NCBI GenBank assembly: GCA_947472735.1
Contig: CANJBY010000023.1
Location: 1-32,358, forward strand
DNA: 32,358 nt
Direction: 5' to 3'
DNA from: Sphingomonadaceae bacterium
GTDB taxonomy: Bacteria > Pseudomonadota > Alphaproteobacteria > Sphingomonadales > Sphingomonadaceae
A program made the position numbers and the translations under genes. The notes beneath the pieces were generated by a model that searched no databases, was not told the origin of the DNA, and worked only from the letters and a program-made list of their open reading frames with translations. This document shows, in pieces, positions 24,868-32,251 of the stretch; positions within the stretch are counted from its first letter, which is position 1; every line of letters begins with the position of its first letter.

Positions 24868-26319
24868 CTAGAGCGCTGATACGCCGAGGAAACCCGGGAC
24901 CGGTCCATTCCATTCGGCATCGTCGGCCTGCGCGGCTTTGGGGGCTCGTTTCGGCTCGGCCTTGCGCACGGGTTCGCGGCGCGGAGCGGCTACCTCACGC
25001 GGTGCCTCAGGCGCTGCGTCGATCACTTCCGCCTTCGGTGCGCGCGCAGCCCGTGCCGGACGTTCGGCGCGGGGTTGCCGCTCCTCGCGAGCAGGGCGTT
25101 CCTCACGGGGAGCACGGGGCTCACGCGGAGTGCGCGCTTCGCGGGCGGGCTTATCCTCGCGCGGGGCACGGGCCTCGCGGGCCGGGCCCTCGTCCTTCAC
25201 CGCGCCGTCCAGTTCGTAGACCGGAATCTTGATGCCGGTCAGCTTCTCGACATTGGCAATCGCTTCGGCGTCTTCGGGCGCGACGAAAGTAAAGGCGCGT
25301 CCGGTGGCTCCCGCGCGGCCGGTGCGGCCGATGCGGTGAACATAGTCGTCCGGGTGCCAGGGCGTATCGAAGTTGAAGACGTGGGAAACGCCCTTCACGT
25401 CGAGCCCGCGCGCCGCGACATCGGAGCAGCACAGGATGTTGATGCTGCCGTCCTTGAACCGGTCAAGCTCGGCAATGCGCGAGGACTGGTCCATGTCACC
25501 ATGGATTTCACCGGCGGAGAACCCGTGCTTCTTCAGGTCTTTCGCCAGGTCGCGCACCGTGGTCTTGCGATTGGCAAAGATCATCGCGGTGCTGACATTG
25601 TCGGTCCGCAGCAGCTGGCGCAGCACATCGCGCTTGTTGCGGCTGCTGACCGCCACTTTGTGCTGGGCGATATTGAGATTGGACGAGGCCGGACGCGAAA
25701 CCTCGATATATTTCGGGTTCGTCAGGAACTTGTCGGCCAGCTTCTTGATCACCGGCGGCATCGTTGCCGAAAACAGCAACGTCTGACGGGTCGCCGGCAG
25801 CTTGGAGCAGATCGTCTCGATATCGGGGATGAAGCCCATGTCGAGCATCCGGTCGGCCTCGTCGATGACGAGCAGGTCGCAACCGGTGAGCAGGATCTTG
25901 CCGCGCTCGAACAGGTCCATCAGCCGGCCTGGCGTAGCTATCAGCACGTCGACGCCTTCGTTCAGCGCCTTGACCTGATCGCCCATCTGCACGCCGCCAA
26001 TCAGCAGCGCCATCTTGAGATCGTGGTTCTTGCCGTATTTCTCGAAGTTCTCCGCCACCTGGGCGGCAAGCTCGCGGGTCGGCTCAAGGATCAGGCTGCG
26101 CGGCATCATCGCGCGGCGGCGGCCATGGGCGAGCACGTCAATCATCGGCAGCACGAAGCTGGCGGTCTTCCCGGTGCCGGTCTGGGCGATGCCGATGATG
26201 TCCTTCATCATCAGCACGGCCGGGATCGCCTGGGCCTGGATCGGCGTAGGCGTGTCGTATCCAGCGGAAATTACCGCTGCCAGCAATTCGTCGGAAAGGC
26301 CGAGGTCGGCGAACTTCAT
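24868..26319 (-). CDS. DEAD-box ATP-dependent RNA helicase, RhlE-like
   Basis: Remodels RNA structure, probably in ribosome assembly, RNA decay or cold adaptation. The 483-aa protein has the two-domain helicase core (residues 1 to about 374): Q motif TPTPIQAQAIP, motif I AQTGTGKT, PTRELAAQ, TPGRLMD, DEAD in VIDEADRMLDMGF, SAT, CSDVAARGLD and HRIGRTGRAG. From about residue 375 a 109-residue basic tail follows, built of imperfect PARE/APRE units, likely an unstructured RNA-binding extension. RhlE is the nearest subfamily by core sequence. A TTGACT-18-TAGGGC promoter is possible upstream. Confidence 0.93.
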   Translation of the reverse strand: MKFADLGLSDELLAAVISAGYDTPTPIQAQAIPAVLMMKDIIGIAQTGTGKTASFVLPMIDVLAHGRRRAMMPRSLILEPTRELAAQVAENFEKYGKNHDLKMALLIGGVQMGDQVKALNEGVDVLIATPGRLMDLFERGKILLTGCDLLVIDEADRMLDMGFIPDIETICSKLPATRQTLLFSATMPPVIKKLADKFLTNPKYIEVSRPASSNLNIAQHKVAVSSRNKRDVLRQLLRTDNVSTAMIFANRKTTVRDLAKDLKKHGFSAGEIHGDMDQSSRIAELDRFKDGSINILCCSDVAARGLDVKGVSHVFNFDTPWHPDDYVHRIGRTGRAGATGRAFTFVAPEDAEAIANVEKLTGIKIPVYELDGAVKDEGPAREARAPREDKPAREARTPREPRAPREERPAREERQPRAERPARAARAPKAEVIDAAPEAPREVAAPRREPVRKAEPKRAPKAAQADDAEWNGPVPGFLGVSAL

Positions 26320-26376
26320 GGGCTGTGATCTATCCGGAAAGGCCCGCGCGGCGAAAAGCTGCGCGAAAGCAGGGGC

Positions 26377-26406
26377 GCCCTAGTCCTATAGTGGCTCGAA
26401 AGTCAA
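26377..26406 (-). promoter_or_regulatory. Candidate promoter of the DEAD-box helicase gene
   Basis: On the minus strand TTGACT (26401-26406) and TAGGGC (26377-26382) are 18 bases apart, about 58 bases before the ATG at 26319. The implied leader is about 50 bases. Confidence 0.35.
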
Positions 26407-26416
26407 GGAATTCGGC

Positions 26417-27028
26417 TCAGTCGTCCGCTTCGATCAGTTGGCGGAAGCGCTTGAGCGAGCAGTCCGATCCCGATCGCGAATGAAGTACGTCGCGATCTGC
26501 GCACAGCATCCCGTCGCCATTCCGGTCCACATAGAAACCGGAGTAGAAATCGCGCGGGTGGCAGGTCTTTTCCAGTTCTGCGCTGACAATCCGCTGGTCG
26601 CGCATGAACAGGATCAAGCGGTTGCCCTCGCCCACTTGCACGCCGGCGATCCCGGCAACCGGCAGGCACTTGCCCATGCGGCGCTCCTCATAGCGCGGGG
26701 CGAGCCCGGCGCGCGGCAAATCCATCAGCATGTTCGGCGGCGGCGCCGGGGCGCGCGGGATGATCCGGACGGTCATGCGCTGTTCGATCCGCACCTGCTC
26801 CTGCACTTGCGGCAGAAAGGCTTCGGCAAGGAGCGCGAAGGCCAGCCCATCGAAAACATCAGCCGACAAGGCATCGGGCTGCGCGACTGGAGCGACTAGC
26901 CCGGGCTGCTGGGTTGAAGGCTCGGATCGCGACGGGCGAACAGTATCGGGACCGCTCACAGGCATCACCGCCGTTGCGCCGGGCAACAGCAGGACAAGCG
27001 GTGCGAGAATGGTGGCGAGCTGGTTCAT
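26417..27028 (-). CDS. Secreted protein with a calcium-loop-like motif, function unknown
   Basis: A 203-aa predicted exported protein: signal peptide (residues 1 to about 21), a Pro/Ser-rich linker (about 22-55), a helical segment with FALLAEAFLPQVQEQVRIEQ, then a compact C-terminal domain (about 117-203). The domain has four cysteines (121, 156, 176, 190), enough for two disulfides, and an acidic loop D168-R-N170-G-D172-G-M-L-C176 that resembles EF-hand-like or Excalibur-type calcium loops. No named family is recognised. The ATG at 27028 is used; the frame stays open to 28459 but the upstream part is antisense to the dehydrogenase gene. It is divergent from that gene. Confidence 0.7.
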   Translation of the reverse strand: MNQLATILAPLVLLLPGATAVMPVSGPDTVRPSRSEPSTQQPGLVAPVAQPDALSADVFDGLAFALLAEAFLPQVQEQVRIEQRMTVRIIPRAPAPPPNMLMDLPRAGLAPRYEERRMGKCLPVAGIAGVQVGEGNRLILFMRDQRIVSAELEKTCHPRDFYSGFYVDRNGDGMLCADRDVLHSRSGSDCSLKRFRQLIEADD

Positions 27029-27104
27029 ACCCCGATCAGCGACGAGTTGCGGACGCGTTGGCCCGCCTGGTTCGCAACAGCCATACCACCCCCGGTTGAA
27101 CCAC

Positions 27105-27132
27105 CGCTTAACCTGCGCATCGGGCTTTGCAA
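27105..27132 (-). promoter_or_regulatory. Possible promoter of the secreted-protein gene
   Basis: On the minus strand TTGCAA (27127-27132) is followed after 16 bases by TAAGCG (27105-27110). The -35 hexamer is self-complementary and is shared with the divergent plus-strand candidate. Confidence 0.25.
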
Positions 27133-27156
27133 GAGCGCGGTTGCCTGTGCCATAGG
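27127..27156 (+). promoter_or_regulatory. Possible promoter of the FAD-linked dehydrogenase gene
   Basis: TTGCAA (27127-27132) is followed after 18 bases by CATAGG (27151-27156). Transcription would begin close to the ATG at 27164, which has no Shine-Dalgarno sequence, so a leaderless mRNA is possible. Confidence 0.3.
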
Positions 27157-27163
27157 CTTGGGC

Positions 27164-28612
27164 ATGTTTGATCCCCAAGCTTTTCTCGAACAGGCCCGCG
27201 CCGTGCTGGGCGAGCGCGGCCTCACGCAGGACCCGGATCTGGTTTCGCCCTGGCTGACCGACTGGCGTGGCCGCTTCACCGGTCAGGCGCTGGCACTTGC
27301 CGCCCCCGGATCGACCGGGCAGCTTGCGGCGCTGGTTCGGCTGTGCGCCGATCATGGCGTGCCCATCGTCCCTCAAGGCGGGAACAGCGGCATGTCGGGC
27401 GGGGCAACCCCCGGGACCACCGGCCAGGAATTGTTGCTTTCGCTGCGCCGGCTTGACCGGATCGGCGAGGTCGACCGCGATGGCCGCAAGATCACCGTCG
27501 GCGCCGGCGCGGTGCTGCAGAAGCTGCACGAGGCGCTTGAAGCCAGCGGCTTGCGTTTTCCGCTGACCCTGGGGGGCAAGGGATCGGCCACGGTAGGTGG
27601 GCTCATTTCGACCAACGCCGGCGGCACGCAGGTGCTGCGCCACGGCTCCATGCGCGCGCTGGTGCTGGGGCTGGAAGCGGTGATGGCGGACGGACGCGTG
27701 TTCGACGCGCTCACCCCGCTGAAGAAGGACAACCGCGGTTTCGACCTGAAGCAACTTCTGATCGGTTCGGAAGGCACGCTGGGTATCGTGACCGCCGCGA
27801 CACTGAAGCTTGTGCCCGACGTGGCGGAGCGGGTCGTCGTCTGGGCCGGCGTGCCAAGCCTGCAGGCTGCCCGCAAGCTGCTGCTGCATTGCGAAACCGC
27901 CGCCGGCGATGCGCTTGAGGGTTTCGAAATCGTGCCGCAGTCGACGCTCGACGCGGTGCTGGCGCACATGCCCGATTCGCGCGCGCCACTGGCCGAGCCC
28001 CATGCGTGGCACACCCTGATCGAAGTGGTGGCCGACCGGGACGCCGCCGCCACGCTGCGCGACCGGGTGGAGGCGATGATCGGTTCGGCGTTCGAGGCCG
28101 GCTTGGTAGAAGACGCGACGCTGTCCGCCAACGAGGCCCAGGCCGAGGCGTTCTGGATGCTGCGGGACATGGTTGCGCCGGCCGAGCGGGCGCAAGGCCC
28201 GGCGGTGCAGCACGATATCTCGGTCCCGGTCGAGAAAATGCCAGACTTCATCGAAACGGCCGGCCCCGAGATCGAGGCGGCCTGGCCGGGTACTCGCGTG
28301 GCCGCATTCGGGCACCTGGGCGATGGCAACGTCCACTTCCACGTCATCGCCCCAAAGGGAGTTGACGGGCCGGCCTGGCAGGAAACCGATGGACGCGCGA
28401 TCAGCCGGCAGGTCCACGACCTGGTCGCCGCCTGGCATGGCTCCATCTCTGCCGAGCACGGTATCGGCCAGCTTAAGCGCGACGAACTGGAACGGCTGGG
28501 CGACCCGGTGCAGCTGGCATTGATGCGGCAGGTCAAGGCCGCGCTCGATCCCGCGGGATTGCTCAACCCCGGCAAACTCGTTCCGCTTGCGCCGGAGGGC
28601 GCGAAAGCCTAA
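27164..28612 (+). CDS. FAD-linked 2-hydroxyacid dehydrogenase (D-lactate/D-2-hydroxyglutarate type)
   Basis: A 482-aa flavoprotein of the GlcD/D-lactate dehydrogenase family. The N-terminal PCMH-type FAD-binding domain has VPQGGNSGMSGG (residues 69-80) and GGLISTNAGGTQVLRHGSMR. The C-terminal FAD-oxidase domain has FGHLGDGNVHFHV, with the histidines and acidic residue that bind a metal and substrate, and AEHGIGQLKRDEL. The best guess is D-2-hydroxyglutarate or D-lactate dehydrogenase; glycolate is less likely because no glcE/glcF follow. The ATG at 27164 is chosen because the conserved protein starts there (MFDPQAFLEQA); the frame upstream is not family-like. sapC follows after 37 bases. Confidence 0.9.
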   Translation: MFDPQAFLEQARAVLGERGLTQDPDLVSPWLTDWRGRFTGQALALAAPGSTGQLAALVRLCADHGVPIVPQGGNSGMSGGATPGTTGQELLLSLRRLDRIGEVDRDGRKITVGAGAVLQKLHEALEASGLRFPLTLGGKGSATVGGLISTNAGGTQVLRHGSMRALVLGLEAVMADGRVFDALTPLKKDNRGFDLKQLLIGSEGTLGIVTAATLKLVPDVAERVVVWAGVPSLQAARKLLLHCETAAGDALEGFEIVPQSTLDAVLAHMPDSRAPLAEPHAWHTLIEVVADRDAAATLRDRVEAMIGSAFEAGLVEDATLSANEAQAEAFWMLRDMVAPAERAQGPAVQHDISVPVEKMPDFIETAGPEIEAAWPGTRVAAFGHLGDGNVHFHVIAPKGVDGPAWQETDGRAISRQVHDLVAAWHGSISAEHGIGQLKRDELERLGDPVQLALMRQVKAALDPAGLLNPGKLVPLAPEGAKA

Positions 28613-28649
28613 AGCGCCGCGCTTTGGATACCCATGGGGAGAAGATTAC

Positions 28650-29435
28650 ATGGCCAGCGCGCCGCAGGACCTCGGACTTCCGCTGTTCTACAAGGAACTC
28701 GTGCCGCTCAACAACCGCGATCACGGTAACTGGAAGAGCACGACCACGGATCAGGCCCACTGGCTGGTTGGCCAGCATTGCGTGCCGCTGACGGTCGAAG
28801 AATTCCCGCAGGCCCAGCGTCATTATCCGATCGTCTTCTCCTCGGGAGACGAGGCTGTGCCGCTGGCGCTGATGGGACTGAACGACGGCGTGAACGTCTT
28901 CGTTGACGACGACGGTCGCCTGCGTGAGGACGTGTATGTTCCCGCTTACGTCCGCCGCTATCCCTACATGCTCGCTCGCCTGAGTCCGGAAGCAACCGAC
29001 CTGACGCTGTGCTTCGACCCGAGCAGCGGTCTGCTGGGCGAATTCGAAGAGGGCACTGCGCTGTTCGACGGCGAGCAGCCTAGCGAAGCCTGCAAGACAA
29101 CCCTGACGTTCTGCGAGAACTTCGAGCAGGCCGGCCAGATGACCCAGGCCTTCATGGAAGAGCTCAAGAAGCACAACCTGCTGATGGACGGCGAAGTCGG
29201 CATCCAGCTCGACGGTGAGACTGCTCCGGCGGAGCCGTTCGCTTACCGCGGCTTCCGAATGATCGACCAGACCAAGCTCAAGGATCTCCGCGGCGACGTT
29301 CTGCGCACCTGGAATCAGAATGGCATGCTGCCGCTGGTTTATGCCCACCTCTTCTCGCTCGACCAGATCCGCGCAGTCTTCGGACGGCAGGTGATGCAGG
29401 GCAAGGGTCCGATCCCCGCGCCGACCCCGGCCTGA
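28650..29435 (+). CDS. SapC family protein
   Basis: A 261-aa soluble protein of the SapC family, with FYKELVPLNNRDHGNW near the start, FPQAQRHYPIVFS, VFVDDDGRLREDVYVPAYVRRYP and LTFCENFEQAG. The name comes from a Campylobacter S-layer-linked protein, but the biochemical function is unknown; in alphaproteobacteria some members sit near tryptophan halogenase and TonB-receptor genes, which are absent here. It has no signal peptide. The ATG at 28650 follows GGGGAGAAG. It probably shares a transcript with the dehydrogenase gene 37 bases upstream. Confidence 0.85.
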   Translation: MASAPQDLGLPLFYKELVPLNNRDHGNWKSTTTDQAHWLVGQHCVPLTVEEFPQAQRHYPIVFSSGDEAVPLALMGLNDGVNVFVDDDGRLREDVYVPAYVRRYPYMLARLSPEATDLTLCFDPSSGLLGEFEEGTALFDGEQPSEACKTTLTFCENFEQAGQMTQAFMEELKKHNLLMDGEVGIQLDGETAPAEPFAYRGFRMIDQTKLKDLRGDVLRTWNQNGMLPLVYAHLFSLDQIRAVFGRQVMQGKGPIPAPTPA

Positions 29436-29462
29436 TTCAGCGCCTTTACTAAGAGGTTTCAC

Positions 29463-29495
29463 CCCCCTGCTTCAAGCACTTGCAAGCAGGGGGCA
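29463..29495 (+). terminator. Stem-loop after sapC
   Basis: CCCCCTGCTT pairs with AAGCAGGGGG around a short loop, 28 bases after the sapC stop. It lacks a T-tract, so it may protect or end sapC transcripts inefficiently. The -35 of the small-RNA promoter (29480-29485) overlaps its 3' half. Confidence 0.4.
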
Positions 29496-29508
29496 GACGT
29501 CATACATT
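29480..29508 (+). promoter_or_regulatory. Candidate promoter of the small RNA
   Basis: TTGCAA (29480-29485) and TACATT (29503-29508) are spaced by 17 bases. Transcription would start near 29515, about 100 bases before a strong terminator, with no open reading frame between. Confidence 0.5.
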
Positions 29509-29514
29509 GTCAAC

Positions 29515-29616
29515 GTTCCGCCGGTGCTTCCCTCATGGCCCGGTGGAGCTTGGTGCATTTCATGCACCTCCTCCCTGAACCTTGGCCACCTCGCGCAATG
29601 CGCGAGGTGGTTTTTT
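29515..29616 (+). ncRNA. Probable trans-acting small RNA with CCTCCTCCC motif
   Basis: An intergenic unit with promoter, internal hairpin and terminator but no coding frame. GGTGCAT (29552-29558) pairs with ATGCACC (29562-29568) around TTC, immediately joined to CCTCCTCCC (29567-29575), a sequence complementary to Shine-Dalgarno regions. The unit ends in a perfect CCACCTCGCGC/GCGCGAGGTGG type hairpin (29586-29610) and six Ts. Anti-Shine-Dalgarno motifs of this kind occur in alphaproteobacterial small RNAs such as the suhB/MmgR group and the CcsR and alpha-r14 groups. Which family applies is from memory and unverified; the 5' end is inferred from the promoter. Confidence 0.68.
29586..29616 (+). 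terminator. Rho-independent terminator of the small RNA
   Basis: An 11-bp perfect hairpin, CCACCTCGCGC facing GCGCGAGGTGG around a short AAT loop, followed directly by TTTTTT. A canonical strong terminator on the plus strand, also suited to blocking read-through toward the convergent amidohydrolase gene. Confidence 0.88.
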
Positions 29617-29650
29617 CATGTGGATCTCGCCGGTACCAGGTAAAACCGCA

Positions 29651-30607
29651 CTATTCTGCGGCTTGCGACCAATCGCGGGCTGAGCCGAGCCGGCCCAGAT
29701 CGGCCACGTCGGCGGCCATCCGCTGGACAAGGCCGATCAGCAGTTCGACCATGCTGGCAAATCCCGGCCCAGGTTCGACCAGCCGCGAATCGAGATAGCG
29801 CGAGCGATCAATCTCAAGCTGGAATGCATGAATTCCCAATCGCGGCGCGGCGTGCCGCTCCAGCACGTGACCTCCGGCGTAAGGCCGATTGTGGGCACTT
29901 CCGCGCCGCATCTCGGCGAGATAGCTGAACGCTGCGCCGACCAGCGTGCCGTGGCAGGTCGATCCGAACCGATCCCCGATCACGAATTCGGGCGAGGCTA
30001 TTCCGCCCTTGAGGGCAAGCGGCGGCATCGAATGAAGGTCGAGGAGCAGCGCCGCGCCCCACCGCGCCCGCAGTCCGGCGAGGGTTTCGGCCAGGCACTG
30101 GTGGTAGGGTTCGTAGATCCCGGACAGCCGCGCCGAAAGCTCGTGCTCATCGTGGCGGCGCTTCCACAGCTCGCCCAGTCCCGGCAAGCGCCGGGGAATC
30201 AGACCAAGCCCGCTGCGCGCGCGTTGTCCGGGGGTGTAGCTGCCAACGTCCGCCGGCGGAGCGCGTCCGAACATGTCCCAGTCAATATCGTCAACCCCGC
30301 GGTTGAGGTCGATCATCGCACGCGGCGCATGGGCGACCAGCAAGCTCGCTCCGGTACGGGCCGCCACCGCCTCCGCCAACCGGTCGACGTAGCGATCCTC
30401 CAGCCGAAGTGAAGCGAAGCCCGGGTTGCGCATCCGCTCAAGCAGGCCATGCGGATAGGCGCGGCCGGCATGCGGCACCGCGATCAGCACCGGAATGGCC
30501 GACGGAACCGGGGTTTTGACCACATAGGCCGCCACGCCGTCGGCACCTGGAATTTCGCCGCCGGTGCGAACCAGCGAATCGGGGGTGGGACTGGGTGGCC
30601 TTGTCAT
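29651..30607 (-). CDS. N-formylglutamate amidohydrolase family protein
   Basis: A 318-aa hydrolase of the N-formylglutamate amidohydrolase (HutG-like) family, which releases formate from N-formylglutamate in histidine breakdown. Motifs include VLIAVPHAGRAYP near residue 45, the acidic LRLEDRYVDRLAE, MIDLNRGVDDIDWDMF and DLHSMPP, whose His and Asp/Glu residues are expected to bind zinc. No other hut genes are nearby, so histidine breakdown is not implied and the true substrate may differ. The ATG at 30607 gives the family-like N-terminus; the frame upstream to 31171 is antisense to cpdR. It is divergent from cpdR. Confidence 0.87.
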   Translation of the reverse strand: MTRPPSPTPDSLVRTGGEIPGADGVAAYVVKTPVPSAIPVLIAVPHAGRAYPHGLLERMRNPGFASLRLEDRYVDRLAEAVAARTGASLLVAHAPRAMIDLNRGVDDIDWDMFGRAPPADVGSYTPGQRARSGLGLIPRRLPGLGELWKRRHDEHELSARLSGIYEPYHQCLAETLAGLRARWGAALLLDLHSMPPLALKGGIASPEFVIGDRFGSTCHGTLVGAAFSYLAEMRRGSAHNRPYAGGHVLERHAAPRLGIHAFQLEIDRSRYLDSRLVEPGPGFASMVELLIGLVQRMAADVADLGRLGSARDWSQAAE

Positions 30608-30760
30608 GGGATCAAGCTGGCGCGGATGACCTCCGGTGTCAAAGTCGGGGCAGCCGATTCGTAGCCGAAATTGAGGCAGGATTGTTAACCCGCGATGAGC
30701 TATAGCACCCTTGTTCGGCACGGAGGGCGGCCGGAAAGCACACGGAGTTTCAAGCAGGCC

Positions 30761-31135
30761 ATGATCCGGATCCTTCTTGCGGAAGACGAGGAAGCCATGC
30801 GCACCTACCTGGCGCGGGCGCTGACCAATGCGGGCTACGACGTAGTCGCGGTCGACCGAGGCACGGCGGCACTGCCATTGCTTAATGAGCAGCGTTTCGA
30901 CCTGCTGCTGTCCGATATCGTCATGCCGGAAATGGATGGCATCGAACTGGCCCAGCGCTGTGCCGAAGTCAGCCCGGAAACCAAGGTGATGTTCATCACC
31001 GGTTTTGCAGCCGTCACGCTCAAGGCCAGCCGCGATGCGCCGCAGGCCAAGGTCCTTTCCAAGCCCTTCCATCTGAAGGACCTCGTACTTGAGGTGCAGC
31101 GGATTTTCGGGGAGTCGGTGCAGGCCAGCGTTTGA
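30761..31135 (+). CDS. cpdR: CpdR-type single-domain response regulator
   Basis: A 124-aa receiver domain with no output domain. The phosphoacceptor is D52 in LLSDIVMPEMDG; the acidic pocket is E8-D9-E10; the switch threonine is in MFITGF; the conserved lysine is in LSKPFHL. The sequence follows Caulobacter CpdR closely, including YDVVAVDRGTAALPLL and FITGFAAVTLKAS. In Caulobacter, unphosphorylated CpdR brings the ClpXP protease to the cell pole to degrade CtrA and other substrates, while phosphorylation through the CckA-ChpT relay blocks this. The ATG at 30761 (MIRILLAEDEE) is used; a longer frame to 30695 has no family support. Confidence 0.9.
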   Translation: MIRILLAEDEEAMRTYLARALTNAGYDVVAVDRGTAALPLLNEQRFDLLLSDIVMPEMDGIELAQRCAEVSPETKVMFITGFAAVTLKASRDAPQAKVLSKPFHLKDLVLEVQRIFGESVQASV

Positions 31136-31138
31136 CGC

Positions 31139-31167
31139 TTGCATCGCCGGGATGGCCCCGTTAAAGG
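31139..31167 (+). promoter_or_regulatory. Candidate promoter of tRNA-Val
   Basis: TTGCAT (31139-31144) and TAAAGG (31162-31167) are separated by 17 bases, directly after the cpdR stop. Transcription would start near 31174, about 40 bases before the tRNA. Confidence 0.45.
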
Positions 31168-31212
31168 CCACCCCCTGCCGGGCGGGAGACCGCGGGCAAG
31201 CTGGAATGGTGC

Positions 31213-31287
31213 GGGCGTATAGCTCAGTGGTAGAGCACTATGTTGACATCGTAGGGGTCGCAAGTTCAATCCTTGCTACGCCCACCA
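31213..31287 (+). tRNA. tRNA-Val (anticodon GAC)
   Basis: A full cloverleaf folds: acceptor GGGCGTA with TACGCCC, D arm GCTC/GAGC, anticodon stem CTATG/CGTAG around TTGACAT (anticodon GAC), T arm GCAAG/CTTGC with loop TTCAATC, discriminator A and encoded CCA. It reads GUC and GUU valine codons. It stands alone between cpdR and the ECF sigma gene. Confidence 0.97.
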
Positions 31288-31463
31288 TTCCTGCACCATT
31301 TCCGGAAATTTGCGCAGGTCCGCCGACCGGGGTCTTCGTCCCAGCGAAGGCCTGACGTTGCTGAATCGACAGGCAGGTTGTTGCGCCGTTACGGTTATTG
31401 CGCCGTCGCGTGTCTCACTCCCATGGAGCATTACGCACCATACCGGATGCAGCGCGTGGACCA

Positions 31464-32054
31464 ATGATCGACGACAACGAGCTTCGCGCCTGGTTTTGCC
31501 GGGAGGTCCTGCCTCTCGAGGGTACGCTCATGTCGTATATCCGGCGCAATCTGCCGAGGGGACATGATGCCTCCGACATTCGCCAGGAAGTTTACGCCCG
31601 CGTTTTGGGCGGCGTTCGCAGCGGTCTGCCGGCCAACGCGGGAGGCTATCTGTTCGTCGCCGCGCGCAATCACCTGATCAATCTGGTCCGGCATGCGCAG
31701 ATCGTCTCGGTCGAGACAGTCGCCGATCTCGAGGCGCTGCCTCAGGCGATCGATCTCCAAGCGGCGGAGCGCCAGCTTTCTGCCCGCGATGAATTGCGCC
31801 GGGCCTTTGCTGCGCTGGAGCTATTACCGCCGCGCTGCCGCGAAGTTGTGCAGTTGCGCAAGCTGAATGGACTCTCGACCCGGGAAGTCGCCGAGCAGAT
31901 GGGGATCGGCATCCACACGGTCGAAAAACAGCTGACGCTGGGTATGCGCGCCATTGCCGACTTCCTGCTGGGCGGAAGTGGCAAGATTGACCGGGGCACC
32001 TTGCGCGGCGTGAGCGGGCAAGTCGCACCTCAGGCACAGGACGATTCGCTGTGA
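31464..32054 (+). CDS. ECF RNA polymerase sigma factor, FecI-type
   Basis: A 196-aa extracytoplasmic-function sigma factor. Region 2 (about residues 15-75) includes LMSYIRRNLPRGHDASDIRQEVYARV; region 4 (about 120-175) includes LPPRCREVVQLRKLNGLSTREVAEQMGIGIHTVEKQL, the helix-turn-helix for the -35. The pairing with a FecR-like gene by a GTGA overlap marks the FecI class, which usually controls a TonB receptor for iron-siderophore or sugar uptake. The ATG at 31464 is used; the frame opens further upstream without support. Because the partner fecR is interrupted, its anti-sigma control is probably lost or altered. Confidence 0.9.
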   Translation: MIDDNELRAWFCREVLPLEGTLMSYIRRNLPRGHDASDIRQEVYARVLGGVRSGLPANAGGYLFVAARNHLINLVRHAQIVSVETVADLEALPQAIDLQAAERQLSARDELRRAFAALELLPPRCREVVQLRKLNGLSTREVAEQMGIGIHTVEKQLTLGMRAIADFLLGGSGKIDRGTLRGVSGQVAPQAQDDSL

Positions 32055-32251
32055 GCGACCGCATCCGCATCGAGGATCAGGCCGCCAACTGGCTAATCCG
32101 GCAGGACGAGCCGGAGTGGACCGAACAGCATGCGGCCGAACTTTCAGCCTGGCTGGAGCAATCTCCGGCGCACAAGGCCGAATTTTGGCGACTCGATTAT
32201 GCCTGGCGCGTGTTCCCCGTCAGCACCAATGGCACAGATTTGAGGTTGTGA
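32051..32251 (+). pseudogene. FecR-like anti-sigma factor, interrupted after about 53 codons
   Basis: Starts with GTG overlapping the sigma-factor stop by four bases. The first 53 codons match the cytoplasmic DUF4880 head of FecR proteins (AANWLIRQDEPEW, AWLEQSPAHKAEFWRLDYAW). After R53, at about 32210, the similarity stops and 13 unrelated codons lead to a TGA. The membrane helix and periplasmic FecR domain expected in a protein of about 320 aa are missing. The break coincides with the apparent left end of an insertion sequence. The remaining fecR half may lie beyond the window. Confidence 0.75.

Noticed and set aside
27029..28459. Upstream 477-codon extension of the secreted-protein frame
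   Set aside because: It is antisense to the FAD-linked dehydrogenase; the signal peptide at 27028 marks the true start.
28610..28625. AAAGCG-CCG-CGCTTT palindrome between the dehydrogenase gene and sapC
   Set aside because: Short stem without a following T-run; sapC is more likely cotranscribed.
30685..30690. TTAACC, half of a possible CtrA box upstream of cpdR
   Set aside because: The second TTAA at the required seven-base spacing is absent (TGAG instead), so only a half site by chance is supported.
30608..31171. Upstream extension of the N-formylglutamate amidohydrolase frame
   Set aside because: It overlaps cpdR antisense and adds residues unlike the family; the start at 30607 is adequate.
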